A stretch of 64,000 nt of DNA from Streptomyces mashuensis (GTDB taxonomy: Bacteria; Actinomycetota; Actinomycetes; Streptomycetales; Streptomycetaceae), in contig NZ_BNBD01000008.1 of the NCBI RefSeq assembly GCF_014654785.1, positions 186,001-250,000 of the forward strand, written 5' to 3'. Under the pieces are notes generated by a model. That model ran no database searches. It had not been told where the DNA came from and saw only the letters and a list, made by a program, of their open reading frames with translations. This document shows, piece after piece, positions 7,850 through 17,301 of the stretch; the stretch's first letter is position 1; each line of letters begins with the position of its first letter. The translations under genes and the position numbers were made by a program.

Positions 7850-7895
7850 GCCCGCCACGGGCCGCACCCGTACCACGGTGCGGCCCGTGGCGGGC
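7850..7895 (+). terminator. 19-bp hairpin between precursors and enzyme genes
   Basis: A perfect 19-bp GC-rich stem (7850-7868 with 7877-7895) around an 8-nt loop, 25 bp after the second precursor stop and 27 bp before lazB. No T-run follows. This is where RiPP operons often place a leaky terminator so that precursor mRNA exceeds enzyme mRNA. It could also protect the 3' end of the precursor transcript. Confidence 0.8.
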
Positions 7896-7922
7896 ACGGC
7901 ACCACGAAAGGGACGGGCCGTC

Positions 7923-10619
7923 ATGCCGCACTCCGCGGGCGGGAACACCACCGCCGCCGGCCACCTCGCGAGCACCGCGCCGTACGCGCTCGCCCGCGCG
8001 ACCGTGCTCGCGTACCCGGCCCAGGGACCGGCCGGTACGGAGTTCCGGGCGCTGCTCGACCGGCTGGCCGCGCTGGACGGCGCACTGCCGGCCCTCACCG
8101 GCCCCCTCTGCGACGACCTGTACGCGAGCCGCGACGGGCACCCCGAGGCGTTCCACCGCGACGTCGTCCTCCCGCTGCGCCGCGCCCTGCACAACGGGCG
8201 CGAACCCCGGCCCGCGCTGCTGGCCCGCCTGGGCGACCTGCCCGGCCGCGTGCCGCGCCTCGCCGAGTGGCTCGCTCTGCGCGAACGCCGCGGCGCGCTC
8301 CTCGCCGCGCTGGACAGCGCCGCGGGGCCGGCCCTGGCCGCCGAGCGGGCAGCGCTCGCCGCCCTGTGCCGGGAGCCGGCGCTTGCCCGTGCGACGGCTC
8401 TGACCAGCCCCGACCTGCTGCGGGCGGTGCAACGGGCCGGTACGGGCGCGGACGACCGCAAGTCCCGCAAGGAAGAGCCGACCGTCCTGCGCTACGCCCT
8501 GCGGGCCAGCACGAAGACCAGCCCGTTGTCGTGGTTCACGGCGGTCGGCTGGGGCCCGCTGCCCGAACCGGCGCCGGGGCAGCGCCGGGTTCGGTGCTGG
8601 GGCGAAGCGCCCCTGCTGGACGGGCCGTTGACCGCGGTGGTCGAGGTCAACCGCGCTCTGACGGCCGCCCTCACCGCCGCCCTCCTGGACGCCCCTCACC
8701 GCCGCACCGCACTCCCCCACCGCATCACGAGCACCGCCCGCACCACGGACGGCCGCGCCACGTACTCCCGCACCCGCACCGCCTTCGCCGGCGGCCGGTA
8801 CCTCGTCGTCGACGAGGACGAGGCCGAAGTGACGTACAGCGGCCCGCTGCGCCTGGTCACGGAGCGGGCCACGACGCCGGCCGGACTGGACGCCCTGACG
8901 GACGCGCTCGCGTCCGCGCTGCCGGGCGCGGCGGACAGCCGGGCGGCGGCGGCCGGCTTCCTCGACCGCCTGGTGGAAGCGGGCCTGCTCGTACCCACGG
9001 ACCCGGTCGCGCCGCAGGACGACGACCCGTTGGGCCGCCTGGCGGAGTGGCTGCGGGAGGTGGGGGCAGAAACCGGGGCCGGCGGTGACGTGGCGCTGGC
9101 CCGCCGCGTCGAAGGGATCGCCCGTGCCACCGGCGCGTTCGGGGCCGCGGCCGCCGCGGAGCGGCCCGGGATCCTCTCCTCCCTCGTGCGCGACTGGGCC
9201 GCCCTCCTCGCCGACGCCGGGCGGCCCGTGCCCGCCGCCTCCGTGCCGCTCAGCGTCCTGTCCGAGGACGTGGTGGCGCCGCGGCCGTTGCGGCTCGACG
9301 GGTTCCTCGACCGCGCCGATCACGAGGCGCTCGCCGAGGCCGGCGCGGTGGCCGAGCTGTACGACCTCGGCCACATCGTGCGGCAGGTCCTGCGGGACCG
9401 CTTCGTCGCCCGGTACGGCAGCGGCGGCGTCTGCCGCCACCCGTGGGAGTTCGGCGACGACATCACCGCGGCCTGGGAGGACGCCGGGCGCCTCGCCGCC
9501 CTCTCCCCCGCCGACGAGGAACGTTTCCCCACCGGTGTCGCCGGGCTCGCTGCCCTGCGACGCGAGCTCGCCGGCGCCGGCCATGCCGCGGGAGACGGCG
9601 ATGTCGTCCTGCCCGCCGGTCTCGTCGAGGGCCTGGCCGGGCGGCTGCCCGGCTGGGCCCTCGAACGGCCGCTCAGCCACGCGTTCTTCCTCCAGCGCGA
9701 CCCCGGCGCCGGCCTGCTCTGCGTCAACCGCGTCTACGGCGGCTGGGGCCGGTTCACCAGCCGGTTCCTCGACGCCCTCGACCCGGCCGCGGCCGGCGCC
9801 GTGGCCCGGCAGGTCCGCCGCGGCCTCGGACCCGGCGCGCGGGCGGCGCAAGTCCGCCCGGTCGGCGGCTTCAACGCCAACCTCCACCCGCTGCTCGTCC
9901 CTGACGAGATCGGCCCCGACCCGCGCCCGGCCTCCATCGGCGAGGCGGACCCCGAGCTCGTCCACGACGAGGCCGGCGACCAGGTGCGGTTGCGGCTGCG
10001 GGCCACCGGCGAGCTGCTCGACGTCCTCTACCCGGGCTTCCTCGCCCCCCTCATGCTGCCGCGCCGGCTCGGCGCGTACCTCGGTGACCAGCCGCACGGC
10101 GTCGTCGACTTCGGCCCGCTCGTGCCGCGGCACCCCGTCCCCGCCCCGGGCGGCCGCGTGATCCGCACGCCCCGGCTGCGTCACCGCCACGTCGTCCTGC
10201 AACGGCGCCGCTGGGCGCTGCCCGCGGGGGTGCTCGGCGCGCTGCGGGCCGAGCTCGCCGCGTCACCGCGTGCCACGGTCCCGGCCGGGACCGTGGCACG
10301 CTGGCGGGCCCTGCTCGGCTTGCCGGACCAGGTATTCCTGCACCCGGCCGCCACCGTGCCGACGGGCCGGGCGGCCGAGGACTTCCACGCCCACCTCGCG
10401 CGGCCCAAGCCGCAGTTCGTGGACCTGGGCAACGCGCTCCACCTGCGCTGCCTCGGCAAGTGGCTGGCCCGCCACCCCGGCGGCGCGGTCCTCGAGGAGG
10501 CGCTGCCCGCGCCCGGCGGCCGTGCCGCGCCCGTCCGCGCGGTGGAGCTGGTCGTGGAGACGTACCGGGCCGGCCGGGCCCGCACCACCGCCCCCCTTAC
10601 CGGAGAGCCGAGGACATGA
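7923..10619 (+). CDS. lazB: Thiopeptide split-LanB glutamylation enzyme (LazB)
   Basis: An 898-residue Lant_dehydr_N-type protein without the C-terminal elimination domain, as expected for thiopeptide split dehydratases. It transfers glutamate from Glu-tRNA(Glu) to core serines, the first step of dehydroalanine formation. The N terminus TAPYALARAT is typical of the family, and the segment RKSRKEEPTVLRYALRAS-KTSPLSWFT near residue 200 is a conserved LanB motif. I chose ATG 7923, which follows AAAGGG; an in-frame GTG 45 bp upstream lies inside the hairpin. It overlaps lazC by 4 bp (ATGA). Elimination is expected from the N-terminal half of LazF. Confidence 0.92.
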   Translation: MPHSAGGNTTAAGHLASTAPYALARATVLAYPAQGPAGTEFRALLDRLAALDGALPALTGPLCDDLYASRDGHPEAFHRDVVLPLRRALHNGREPRPALLARLGDLPGRVPRLAEWLALRERRGALLAALDSAAGPALAAERAALAALCREPALARATALTSPDLLRAVQRAGTGADDRKSRKEEPTVLRYALRASTKTSPLSWFTAVGWGPLPEPAPGQRRVRCWGEAPLLDGPLTAVVEVNRALTAALTAALLDAPHRRTALPHRITSTARTTDGRATYSRTRTAFAGGRYLVVDEDEAEVTYSGPLRLVTERATTPAGLDALTDALASALPGAADSRAAAAGFLDRLVEAGLLVPTDPVAPQDDDPLGRLAEWLREVGAETGAGGDVALARRVEGIARATGAFGAAAAAERPGILSSLVRDWAALLADAGRPVPAASVPLSVLSEDVVAPRPLRLDGFLDRADHEALAEAGAVAELYDLGHIVRQVLRDRFVARYGSGGVCRHPWEFGDDITAAWEDAGRLAALSPADEERFPTGVAGLAALRRELAGAGHAAGDGDVVLPAGLVEGLAGRLPGWALERPLSHAFFLQRDPGAGLLCVNRVYGGWGRFTSRFLDALDPAAAGAVARQVRRGLGPGARAAQVRPVGGFNANLHPLLVPDEIGPDPRPASIGEADPELVHDEAGDQVRLRLRATGELLDVLYPGFLAPLMLPRRLGAYLGDQPHGVVDFGPLVPRHPVPAPGGRVIRTPRLRHRHVVLQRRRWALPAGVLGALRAELAASPRATVPAGTVARWRALLGLPDQVFLHPAATVPTGRAAEDFHAHLARPKPQFVDLGNALHLRCLGKWLARHPGGAVLEEALPAPGGRAAPVRAVELVVETYRAGRARTTAPLTGEPRT

Positions 10620-11749
10620 CCGTTCCCTCACCCGCCCTCGACGTCGTGGCCTACTACCACCAGCCGGTGAAGGCGGCACTGCTGCGCGAGGCCGTGCTGC
10701 CGCTCGCCGCCACGTGGGCGGCGCGGGGCTTCACCCCGCACGTCGAACGGCACTGGCTGCACGGCCCCCACCTGCGGCTCCGCCTCCAGGGGCCCGGCGA
10801 CCTGCCCGCGGCCGCCGAGGAGGCCGCGGCCGCGCTGCGCGCGTGGGTCGACACGCACCCGTCGCGGAGCGACCTCACCGAGGCAGAGCTGCTCGCGCAG
10901 GCCGCCGAGGCCGGGCGCTCCGAGCTCGTCGCCCCGCCCTACGGGCCGGTCGTGCCCGACAACACGGTGCGGACCGAGCCCGTCGACCTCGCCCCGCTGC
11001 GCGGCCTCCTCGGCGACGACGGCGTCGCGCTCCGCGACAACCTGCTGCGCGACGGGCTGGACGCGCTGCGCGCGGGCGCCGCGTTCCTGGGCGAGCACGG
11101 CGACAGTGGTCAGGCGCGGGTGCAGCTGGTGGTGGCGGCGCTCGCCGCGCACGCCGCCGCGCACCCCGGGGGCCTGGTGGGCGGCCACTACTCGTACGTC
11201 TCGCACCTGGAGGACTTCCTCGTGCACGACGACCCCGACGGACGGCTGCGGGCCGCGTTCGAACGCCGCTGGGAGACCGCCGGGGAGGCGGTGACGGCCC
11301 TCGTGGGCCGGATCGCCGGCGGCGGGGCCCAGGGCTGGGAACGGGCCTGGGCCGGCTGGTCGTCCGCCGCCTGGGCGCTCGCGCAGGCACGGTACGACGC
11401 GGGCGCCGACCTGCACGGCGTGCCGCTGGAGTACCGGGTGCGGGCGGCCGCGACCGGGGACCCGGCGGCGGCCGAGCGCTGGAACCAGGACATCCGCACC
11501 CGGTACAGCGAGTTCCACCGGCTGCTGCGGCGCTCGGACCCGGAGGGCGCGATGTGGAGCCGACCGGACTACCTGGTGTACCGGGCGTGCACCAATGCCC
11601 TGTACCGGCTGTTCGCCATCTGCGACGTGCGGCCGCTGGAGCGCTACCTCGCCGCGCACCTGGTGGTGCGTGCGGTCCCGGCCCTGACGGGGTGCGACTG
11701 GCGCGCCGAGGTGGGCGCGGTCATCGACGCGGTGGAGGGCCGGGCATGA
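10616..11749 (+). CDS. lazC: Thiopeptide pyridine synthase (LazC)
   Basis: A 377-residue thiopeptide-type bacteriocin biosynthesis protein related to the LanB C-terminal domain. This family (TclM, TbtD, LazC) performs the formal aza-[4+2] cycloaddition of two dehydroalanines, expels the leader and makes the pyridine core. Visible signatures are HVERHWLHGPHLRLRL near the N terminus and GHYSYVSHLEDFL near residue 195. It must accept two substrates whose reacting residues are 1/12 and 1/13, if the second precursor is used. ATGA overlaps couple it to lazB and lazD. Confidence 0.9.
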   Translation: MTVPSPALDVVAYYHQPVKAALLREAVLPLAATWAARGFTPHVERHWLHGPHLRLRLQGPGDLPAAAEEAAAALRAWVDTHPSRSDLTEAELLAQAAEAGRSELVAPPYGPVVPDNTVRTEPVDLAPLRGLLGDDGVALRDNLLRDGLDALRAGAAFLGEHGDSGQARVQLVVAALAAHAAAHPGGLVGGHYSYVSHLEDFLVHDDPDGRLRAAFERRWETAGEAVTALVGRIAGGGAQGWERAWAGWSSAAWALAQARYDAGADLHGVPLEYRVRAAATGDPAAAERWNQDIRTRYSEFHRLLRRSDPEGAMWSRPDYLVYRACTNALYRLFAICDVRPLERYLAAHLVVRAVPALTGCDWRAEVGAVIDAVEGRA

Positions 11750-13404
11750 CGGCGGACGACGAGCGGCTGCGCCCGGGCGTCGCGGTCACGCCGTTGCGCA
11801 ACGGCCTTCACCTGCGGGGGCGGCGCGGCAGCGTCACGCTGGAGGGCAGCACGGCACTGCCGGGCCTGTGGCGCCTCCTCGAGGGGCCGCTACGGGCCGG
11901 CGAGGCCGAGGCGTTGCTACGGCAGGCCGAACCGGGAACACCGGTCCGCGCAGCCCTGGACACGGTGTTCGCCCAGCTCCGCGCGCACGACCTGCTGATG
12001 CCCGCCGCCGCTGCGGACGCCCCGGACTGGCTCGCGGCGTCGGCCGCCGATCCCGCCACGACGGCGGCCGCGCTGGCCGCGGTGCGGGCGGAGGTGACGT
12101 CCGGCGCGCGGGGCGGCGCACTGGCGGGGGCGGTGATACGGGCCCTGGCCCGCAGCGGCGTCACCTGCACGCACGCGCCCGGGGAGGACGGCCTGCCGGA
12201 CGAAGCGGTGCTGGTACGCGCCTGGGGCCCGGGACGGGAACACGCGGTGGCGGCCGGCACGACGGACGACTCGGGCTACGTCACCGCGCCGGGCACCCCG
12301 GCGCAGGCTCAGGCGGACGCGACGGCCCTGACGGCGCGGTTGCGGACGACACCGTCGCCGGCCGGCGGCGTGGACAGCGGGGTTCGGACGGCCGGCCGCC
12401 CCCTCCGCGACGTCCCCGCTTCCTTCGTCTCCCTCCTCGCGGGAGCCGGCGCCCAGCGGTTGCTGTGTGCTGCCGGCGGCATGCCGGATCCCGCCGAGGA
12501 AGGGGACGACCCGCGGTTGCCGGCCGGGGTGCCGGCCGTGCTCGTTGCCACCGTCCGGCCCGGGCGGGCCGAGTACCGGGCGTGGGCCGGGGGCGCGCGG
12601 GTGGAGCTGCGGCCTGCGCGGACGCTGGACGAGGCGTTGCGGCGGGTTGCCGTGCTGGGGGACGAGCGGGTGGGGGTGCTGGCGGCGCCCGAGCCCGGGG
12701 CGTTGCGGCAGTTGCCCGTGCCGCTCGCCGCCTGCGAGGTGCCCGGCGGCACGCTGCTCGCCGGGGCGCCGCGCCTCGATCTCGCACGGCTCGACGCGTT
12801 CTGCCGGGCCGCCGAACTCCGGCTCGGCGGCGCCGGGTGCGCCGTCGGTGCGGACCCCGGCCACGCGTGGGGCCGGGCCCTGCGCCGTGCCGTCCCCGCC
12901 CCCGGCGGCGTACCGCTGCCCGCGGCCGCCTGGTCCGGGCATCCGCAGGCCCGCCACGGCTGGACCACGCTCACGGAACGCCTGGGGGTCACCGCCTCCG
13001 TGGAGGTGTTCCCCGTCGGAGCGGACGGGGAGGTGTACCAGGCCGTCGTGTGCGGCGCGCGGGCCGTCGAGGCCACGCCGGGTGACGCGGCCGCGTTCGC
13101 GCTGCTCGGCGCCATCGCCGCGCGCAGCGCCGCCGAGCAGGGCGTCACCCACCGGTACCTCTCCACCGGTGACGGCTCGGTCGCGCCGCTGGCCGCCGCC
13201 GGCGTGACCCTGGCGGCGTGGGAGGACACCGGCTGGACCGCCGGCTGGCTGGCCGGCGTGGCGCGCCGGGAGGCCGCCCTGCACACCGCGCTGCACCGGC
13301 TGACGCGGCTCCGCACCGGCCCGGCACCGGCGCCGGCCGGCCTGGCCGCGCACCTCACGGCGCTCGGCTTCACCGTCCTGCACACCGAGGAGAGCAGCAA
13401 GTGA
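11746..13404 (+). CDS. lazD: Azoline cyclodehydratase partner, leader-binding (LazD)
   Basis: A 552-residue protein in the position and size of LazD, the ocin-ThiF-like partner of the YcaO enzyme. The first ~85 residues (RPGVAVTPLRNGLHLRGRRG, then LEGSTALPGLWRLLEGPL) look like a winged-helix RiPP recognition element that binds the leader. The remainder is a degenerate E1-like/TOMM domain with low motif content. It presents the precursor to LazE for ATP-dependent cyclisation of Cys/Ser. It is coupled by ATGA and GTGA overlaps to lazC and lazE. Confidence 0.85.
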   Translation: MTADDERLRPGVAVTPLRNGLHLRGRRGSVTLEGSTALPGLWRLLEGPLRAGEAEALLRQAEPGTPVRAALDTVFAQLRAHDLLMPAAAADAPDWLAASAADPATTAAALAAVRAEVTSGARGGALAGAVIRALARSGVTCTHAPGEDGLPDEAVLVRAWGPGREHAVAAGTTDDSGYVTAPGTPAQAQADATALTARLRTTPSPAGGVDSGVRTAGRPLRDVPASFVSLLAGAGAQRLLCAAGGMPDPAEEGDDPRLPAGVPAVLVATVRPGRAEYRAWAGGARVELRPARTLDEALRRVAVLGDERVGVLAAPEPGALRQLPVPLAACEVPGGTLLAGAPRLDLARLDAFCRAAELRLGGAGCAVGADPGHAWGRALRRAVPAPGGVPLPAAAWSGHPQARHGWTTLTERLGVTASVEVFPVGADGEVYQAVVCGARAVEATPGDAAAFALLGAIAARSAAEQGVTHRYLSTGDGSVAPLAAAGVTLAAWEDTGWTAGWLAGVARREAALHTALHRLTRLRTGPAPAPAGLAAHLTALGFTVLHTEESSK

Positions 13405-15263
13405 CGACCGTGCTCGACGCGGCGACCGCGCTGGCGACCACGAGCGGCACCGCCGTCGTCCTCCTCACGGAGTGGACGCTCGGCCTCGCCGAGGAGCTGA
13501 GCCGGCACGCCCTCGCCCACTCCGTGGCCCTCGTGCCGGTGCGGTACGACGGGCCGGTCACCGTGATCGGGCCCGTGCTGCGCCCGGGTGCGGCGGCGTG
13601 CCTGGCGTGCACCGAGTACCAGCGGCTTGCCACGGCCGGCGGCCGCGTGCCGTGGCAGAGCCCCGCCCTGGCGCTGGCCGGCGTGCCCTCCCCCGCCCTC
13701 GCCGAGGCAGCCAACGCGCTCGCCCAGGAGCTGCTGGACGAGGAGCCGGCCGCCACCACCGCCACCGTGCACCTGCTGCACAACGGTCGGGCCACCTGGT
13801 CCACGCACGAGGTGCGTCCCGTCGGTGGCTGTGCCGTCTGCCGGCCCCTGCCGCCGGACTCGGCGGATACGGTCGAGCCCCTGCCGTCCGCCCCGCGCCC
13901 GCTGCCCGACCCGGCGGTGCTGCGCGGCACCAACGACCGTACGAGCGGTGCCGGGCTGCGGGCGGCCCTCCACGACGAGCGGTTCGGGCCGGTGCGCCGG
14001 CTGTTCCGGTCGGAGGACTCGGCGTTCTGCCTGACCACGGCGTGGGTGACCGACGGGCGGCTGCTGGACGACGGCGGCTACGGCCGCGCCGCCGACTTCG
14101 CCGGCAGCGAGCGGGTGGCGCTGTTCGAGAGCGTCGAACGGTTCGCCGGCATGCGCCCCACCGGGCGGCGCACCGTGCTGCGCGCCTCGTTCGCCGAACT
14201 CGGCCCGGAGCGGGCCCTCGACCCCGAACGGCTCGGCCTGCCCGACCCGGCCTTCCACGGCCACTCGTCGTCGCCCACCGTGCCGTACACGCCCGGCCTG
14301 CCGCTGGACTGGGTGCACGGCTGGTCCCTCACCCACGGCCGGCCGGTCGCGGTGCCCGAGCACGTCGCGTACTGGGACGTGCCCGGCCCGGGCCGGGCAC
14401 GGGTGGTGTACGAGTCGTCGAACGGCTGCGGGCTGGGCAACAGCCCCGAGGAGGCGGCCCTCTACGGCCTGTTCGAGATCGCCGAGCGCGACGCGTTCCT
14501 CATGGCCTGGTACACGGCCACGCCGCTGCCGCGCGTGGCGCTGCCGCCCGGTGACACCGGGACGGCGCTGCTCGCCGACCGCGCCGCCCTGGCCGGCTAC
14601 CGGCTCGTGCTCCTCGACGCCACCAACGACTTCGGCATTCCGGCGGTCGTGGCCGTGTGCCGCTACGAGGGCGGCCACGCCGAGGCGCCGCGGATGTTCC
14701 TGGCGGCCGGGGCGCACCACGATCCGCGCGTGGCGATCCGTTCGGCGGTCGCGGAGGTGGTGACCAACGTCCTGGAGGCGCCGCACCGGGCCCGCGCCGA
14801 GAGCCGGACGCACGATCCGGACCGGCTGCGGCCGATGCTCGGCCGGCCGGAGCTCGTGGTGGGCCTCGACGACCACGTCGGGCTGAACACGCTGCCCGAG
14901 GCCGGCCCGCGCCTGGAGTTCCTGTTCGCGGAGACGCCGTGCCGGACGGTCGCCGAGGCGTGGCCCGGCGCCCCGGAGCCGGTGGCCGACCTGTCGGCCC
15001 TGCTCGGCGCGGTCGTGCAGCGGCTGGCCGGCGCGGGCCTGGAGGTGATCGCCGTCGACCAGACCGAGCCGGGGCTGCGCGACCGGCTCGGCCTGCACTG
15101 CGCGAAGGTCGTGGTGCCCGGTGCGCTGCCGATGACGTTCGGGCACGTCAACCACCGCACGCGCGGCCTGCCCCGGCTGCTCGGCGTGCCGTACCGGCTG
15201 GGCCGTACGGAACGTCCGCTGCGGCCCGAGGACCTGACGATCCACCCCCACCCGTTCCCGTGA
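13401..15263 (+). CDS. lazE: YcaO azoline cyclodehydratase (LazE)
   Basis: A 620-residue TOMM cyclodehydratase that phosphorylates the backbone amide and forms thiazoline/oxazoline rings from Cys and Ser. The N-terminal ~170 residues keep two CxxC pairs (C67/C70 and C144/C147), the structural zinc site of the E1-like part. The YcaO domain follows, with the ATP-binding stretch SSNGCGLGNSPEEA and IAERDAF near residues 335-365. The C terminus ends in HPHPFP, the proline-rich tail characteristic of azoline-forming YcaO proteins. The start is GTG 13401, overlapping the lazD stop. Confidence 0.93.
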   Translation: MTTVLDAATALATTSGTAVVLLTEWTLGLAEELSRHALAHSVALVPVRYDGPVTVIGPVLRPGAAACLACTEYQRLATAGGRVPWQSPALALAGVPSPALAEAANALAQELLDEEPAATTATVHLLHNGRATWSTHEVRPVGGCAVCRPLPPDSADTVEPLPSAPRPLPDPAVLRGTNDRTSGAGLRAALHDERFGPVRRLFRSEDSAFCLTTAWVTDGRLLDDGGYGRAADFAGSERVALFESVERFAGMRPTGRRTVLRASFAELGPERALDPERLGLPDPAFHGHSSSPTVPYTPGLPLDWVHGWSLTHGRPVAVPEHVAYWDVPGPGRARVVYESSNGCGLGNSPEEAALYGLFEIAERDAFLMAWYTATPLPRVALPPGDTGTALLADRAALAGYRLVLLDATNDFGIPAVVAVCRYEGGHAEAPRMFLAAGAHHDPRVAIRSAVAEVVTNVLEAPHRARAESRTHDPDRLRPMLGRPELVVGLDDHVGLNTLPEAGPRLEFLFAETPCRTVAEAWPGAPEPVADLSALLGAVVQRLAGAGLEVIAVDQTEPGLRDRLGLHCAKVVVPGALPMTFGHVNHRTRGLPRLLGVPYRLGRTERPLRPEDLTIHPHPFP

Positions 15264-15272
15264 GGACCTTCC

Positions 15273-16964
15273 GTGACCGACGCCGTGACTGATGCCGCAA
15301 CCCTGACCAGGTGGCACAGCTTCCACCTCTTCCTGCACTCCGGCACGGAGGACACCGACGCGTTCCTGACCGAGGACGTGGCCCCGCTGCTCGACGGCGC
15401 CGCCGAGTGGTTCTTCATCCGGTACGGGGAGGAGGGGCCGCACGTACGCGTACGGGTGCGCGGGATCGACGGCGGGGCGGCGTCGGGGCTGGCCACGGAG
15501 CTGGCCCGGGCCGCCGCGGCGCGGCCCGCCGTGCCCGGGCCGTGGCCGTCGCGCCACGGCGAGCTGCGCGCTGTGGCCTACGTGCCGGAGACCGACCGCT
15601 ACGGCGGGCCGGGCGCGCTGCCGGTGGCCGAGGAGGTGTTCGCCGTCTCGTCGCGTGTGGCGGTCGCGGCGCTGCGCGAGCTGCGGGCGGGGCCCGGCGC
15701 CGCCGGACGGCTGACGGTCGCGGCGGACCTGGCGCACGCCACGGCGTACGCGCTGGGCATGGACCGGCTCGCGGCGGCGGGGTGGCTGCGGCGGCAGGCG
15801 GCGGGCTGGCGGTGGGTCACGGAGGTGCCGCTGCTGCCGGGTGCGGCGGTGCACACGCGGGTGAACGCGGTGTACGCCGCCCAGCAGAAGGCGCTGGTGG
15901 CCCGGGCGGAGGCGCTGCGCGAGGGGCTGGAGCGGGGCAGCGGGGCGCCGTGGCTGCTGGAGTGGGTGGCCGCCGTGCGGGAGGCGGACGGGCGGCTGCG
16001 GGCCCGGTACGCGGAGGCCGGCGAGGCGGACCGAGTGCTGCCGTGGGTGTGGGCGTCGCAGCTGCACATGCTCCTCAACCGGCTGGGCGTGGGCCCGGAC
16101 GAGGAGCGGGCCGTGTGCCGGCTCGCCTCCCGGACGCTGCTGGACGCGGGTGAGCCGCCGTCGTTCTTCCCCGTGGGGCACCGGGCGCCGGACGTGCAGT
16201 ATCTGGAGCGCAGCAAGTTCCAGATCGGCCGCAACGAGGACACGGCGCTGCGGCCCCTGCCCGGTGCTGACGCGGAGCCGGCGGGCGGGCGAGGCCCGGC
16301 GGACGTCCCCCTGCCGGCGGGTCCGCTGCCGGCGGTGTCGCTGGGCGAGGCGCTGGCGGCCCGGGCGTCGGTGCGCGGCGCGCTGGGCGGGCCGCTGGAC
16401 GCCGCGGGGCTGGGCACGGTGCTGTGGTCCGCGCTGGCGGAGAGCAGCCGTTCGCGGCAGCGTCTCGCGGACGGCTCCGGGCGGGCCCTGGTGCACCGGC
16501 CGTACCCGAGTGCCGGCGCGCTCTACACGGTCCGGGTGCGGCTGCTGGCCCTGGACGTCGCGGGGCTGCCGGCGGGGACGTACGACTGTGTGCCGGAACG
16601 CCGTGTGCTGCGCCCGGTCGGCCCGGTGCCGCCGGTCGCGGACGTCGTGCCGCTGTCGACGTACTTCTCGCGGCCGCCGGAGGACCCCGACTGGATCGGT
16701 GTCGAGGGGGCGCCGGTGGTGCTGGGCGTGTACGTGGAGCTGGGGCTGCTGCGGCGCCGGTACGGGCTGCGTGCGCTGCGCCTGGCGCTGCTGGAGACGG
16801 GCCACCTGACGCAGACGCTGCTGCTGACGGCGGCGGCCGTGGGCCTGGGCGGCACGCCGCTGGGCGGGTTCCACGACGACCTGGCGCACGAGGTGTTCGG
16901 TCTGGACGACCTCGACCGGCCGCTCCAGTACCTGCTGCCGCTGGGGCGCCGTACGGAGGGCTGA
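15273..16964 (+). CDS. lazF: Glutamate-elimination and azoline dehydrogenase fusion (LazF)
   Basis: A 563-residue fusion. Residues ~1-310 are a thiopeptide-type LanB C-terminal elimination domain (WHSFHLFLHSGTEDTDAFL, FIRYGEEGPHVRVRV). It removes glutamate from glutamylated serines to give dehydroalanine. Residues ~355-563 are a SagB-type FMN nitroreductase (ARASVRGAL, PYPSAGALYTVRV, PLGGFHDD) that oxidises azolines to thiazoles/oxazoles. The same fusion is described for lactazole LazF. It starts at GTG 15273, 9 bp after lazE, and ends the thiopeptide operon. Confidence 0.92.
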   Translation: MTDAVTDAATLTRWHSFHLFLHSGTEDTDAFLTEDVAPLLDGAAEWFFIRYGEEGPHVRVRVRGIDGGAASGLATELARAAAARPAVPGPWPSRHGELRAVAYVPETDRYGGPGALPVAEEVFAVSSRVAVAALRELRAGPGAAGRLTVAADLAHATAYALGMDRLAAAGWLRRQAAGWRWVTEVPLLPGAAVHTRVNAVYAAQQKALVARAEALREGLERGSGAPWLLEWVAAVREADGRLRARYAEAGEADRVLPWVWASQLHMLLNRLGVGPDEERAVCRLASRTLLDAGEPPSFFPVGHRAPDVQYLERSKFQIGRNEDTALRPLPGADAEPAGGRGPADVPLPAGPLPAVSLGEALAARASVRGALGGPLDAAGLGTVLWSALAESSRSRQRLADGSGRALVHRPYPSAGALYTVRVRLLALDVAGLPAGTYDCVPERRVLRPVGPVPPVADVVPLSTYFSRPPEDPDWIGVEGAPVVLGVYVELGLLRRRYGLRALRLALLETGHLTQTLLLTAAAVGLGGTPLGGFHDDLAHEVFGLDDLDRPLQYLLPLGRRTEG

Positions 16965-17029
16965 GCGGGGCGGGGGGTGGTGGGGCACAGCTCATTACGG
17001 CCATGGGGTTGGCCGGGGCCGTGCCGCGC

Positions 17030-17054
17030 GCCCCCGGCGCACTTCGGCGGGGGC
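17030..17054 (+). terminator. Weak hairpin after lazF
   Basis: GCCCCCG (17030-17036) pairs with CGGGGGC (17048-17054) around an 11-nt loop, 66 bp after lazF. It is a modest stem without a T-run. It may separate the thiopeptide operon from the nucleoside operon, or let some transcription through. Confidence 0.4.
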
Positions 17055-17301
17055 CGGCCGGGTGACCGTCACTCCCAGCCCTTGCGCCCCGGCCGTCCCG
17101 CTACTGCACCGTCCCTCGCCCCCACGGATGCGAAAAAGTGGATTTGACGTACTTATCTACTGTCACCTGACTTCTTCTCCCCCGACTGGATTCTGCCGAT
17201 AGTGGCTTGTGCGGGCGGGGGGCGATACGTGAACGTTGGCACCGGCACCTTTCCCCGTCCGCCCAGGGCCCCGCCCGCCCGACGAAGCCGGAAAGACACC
17301 G
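17055..17301 (+). promoter_or_regulatory. Intergenic region before nucleoside cluster
   Basis: No gene is seen here. The stretch around 17135-17200 is notably less GC-rich than its surroundings and contains TTGACG (17144-17149) and a GATAGT box (17193-17198). Neither has a perfectly spaced partner, but this is the only plausible promoter for the 11-kb plus-strand operon that follows. GGAAAG before 17302 is the ribosome site of the first gene. Confidence 0.4.

Noticed and set aside
12309..16988. A 1559-codon open frame on the minus strand across lazD, lazE and lazF
   Set aside because: It is the antisense shadow of GC-rich coding sequence: Arg/Pro/His/Gln-rich, no domain, no ribosome site, and fully covered by well-supported plus-strand genes.
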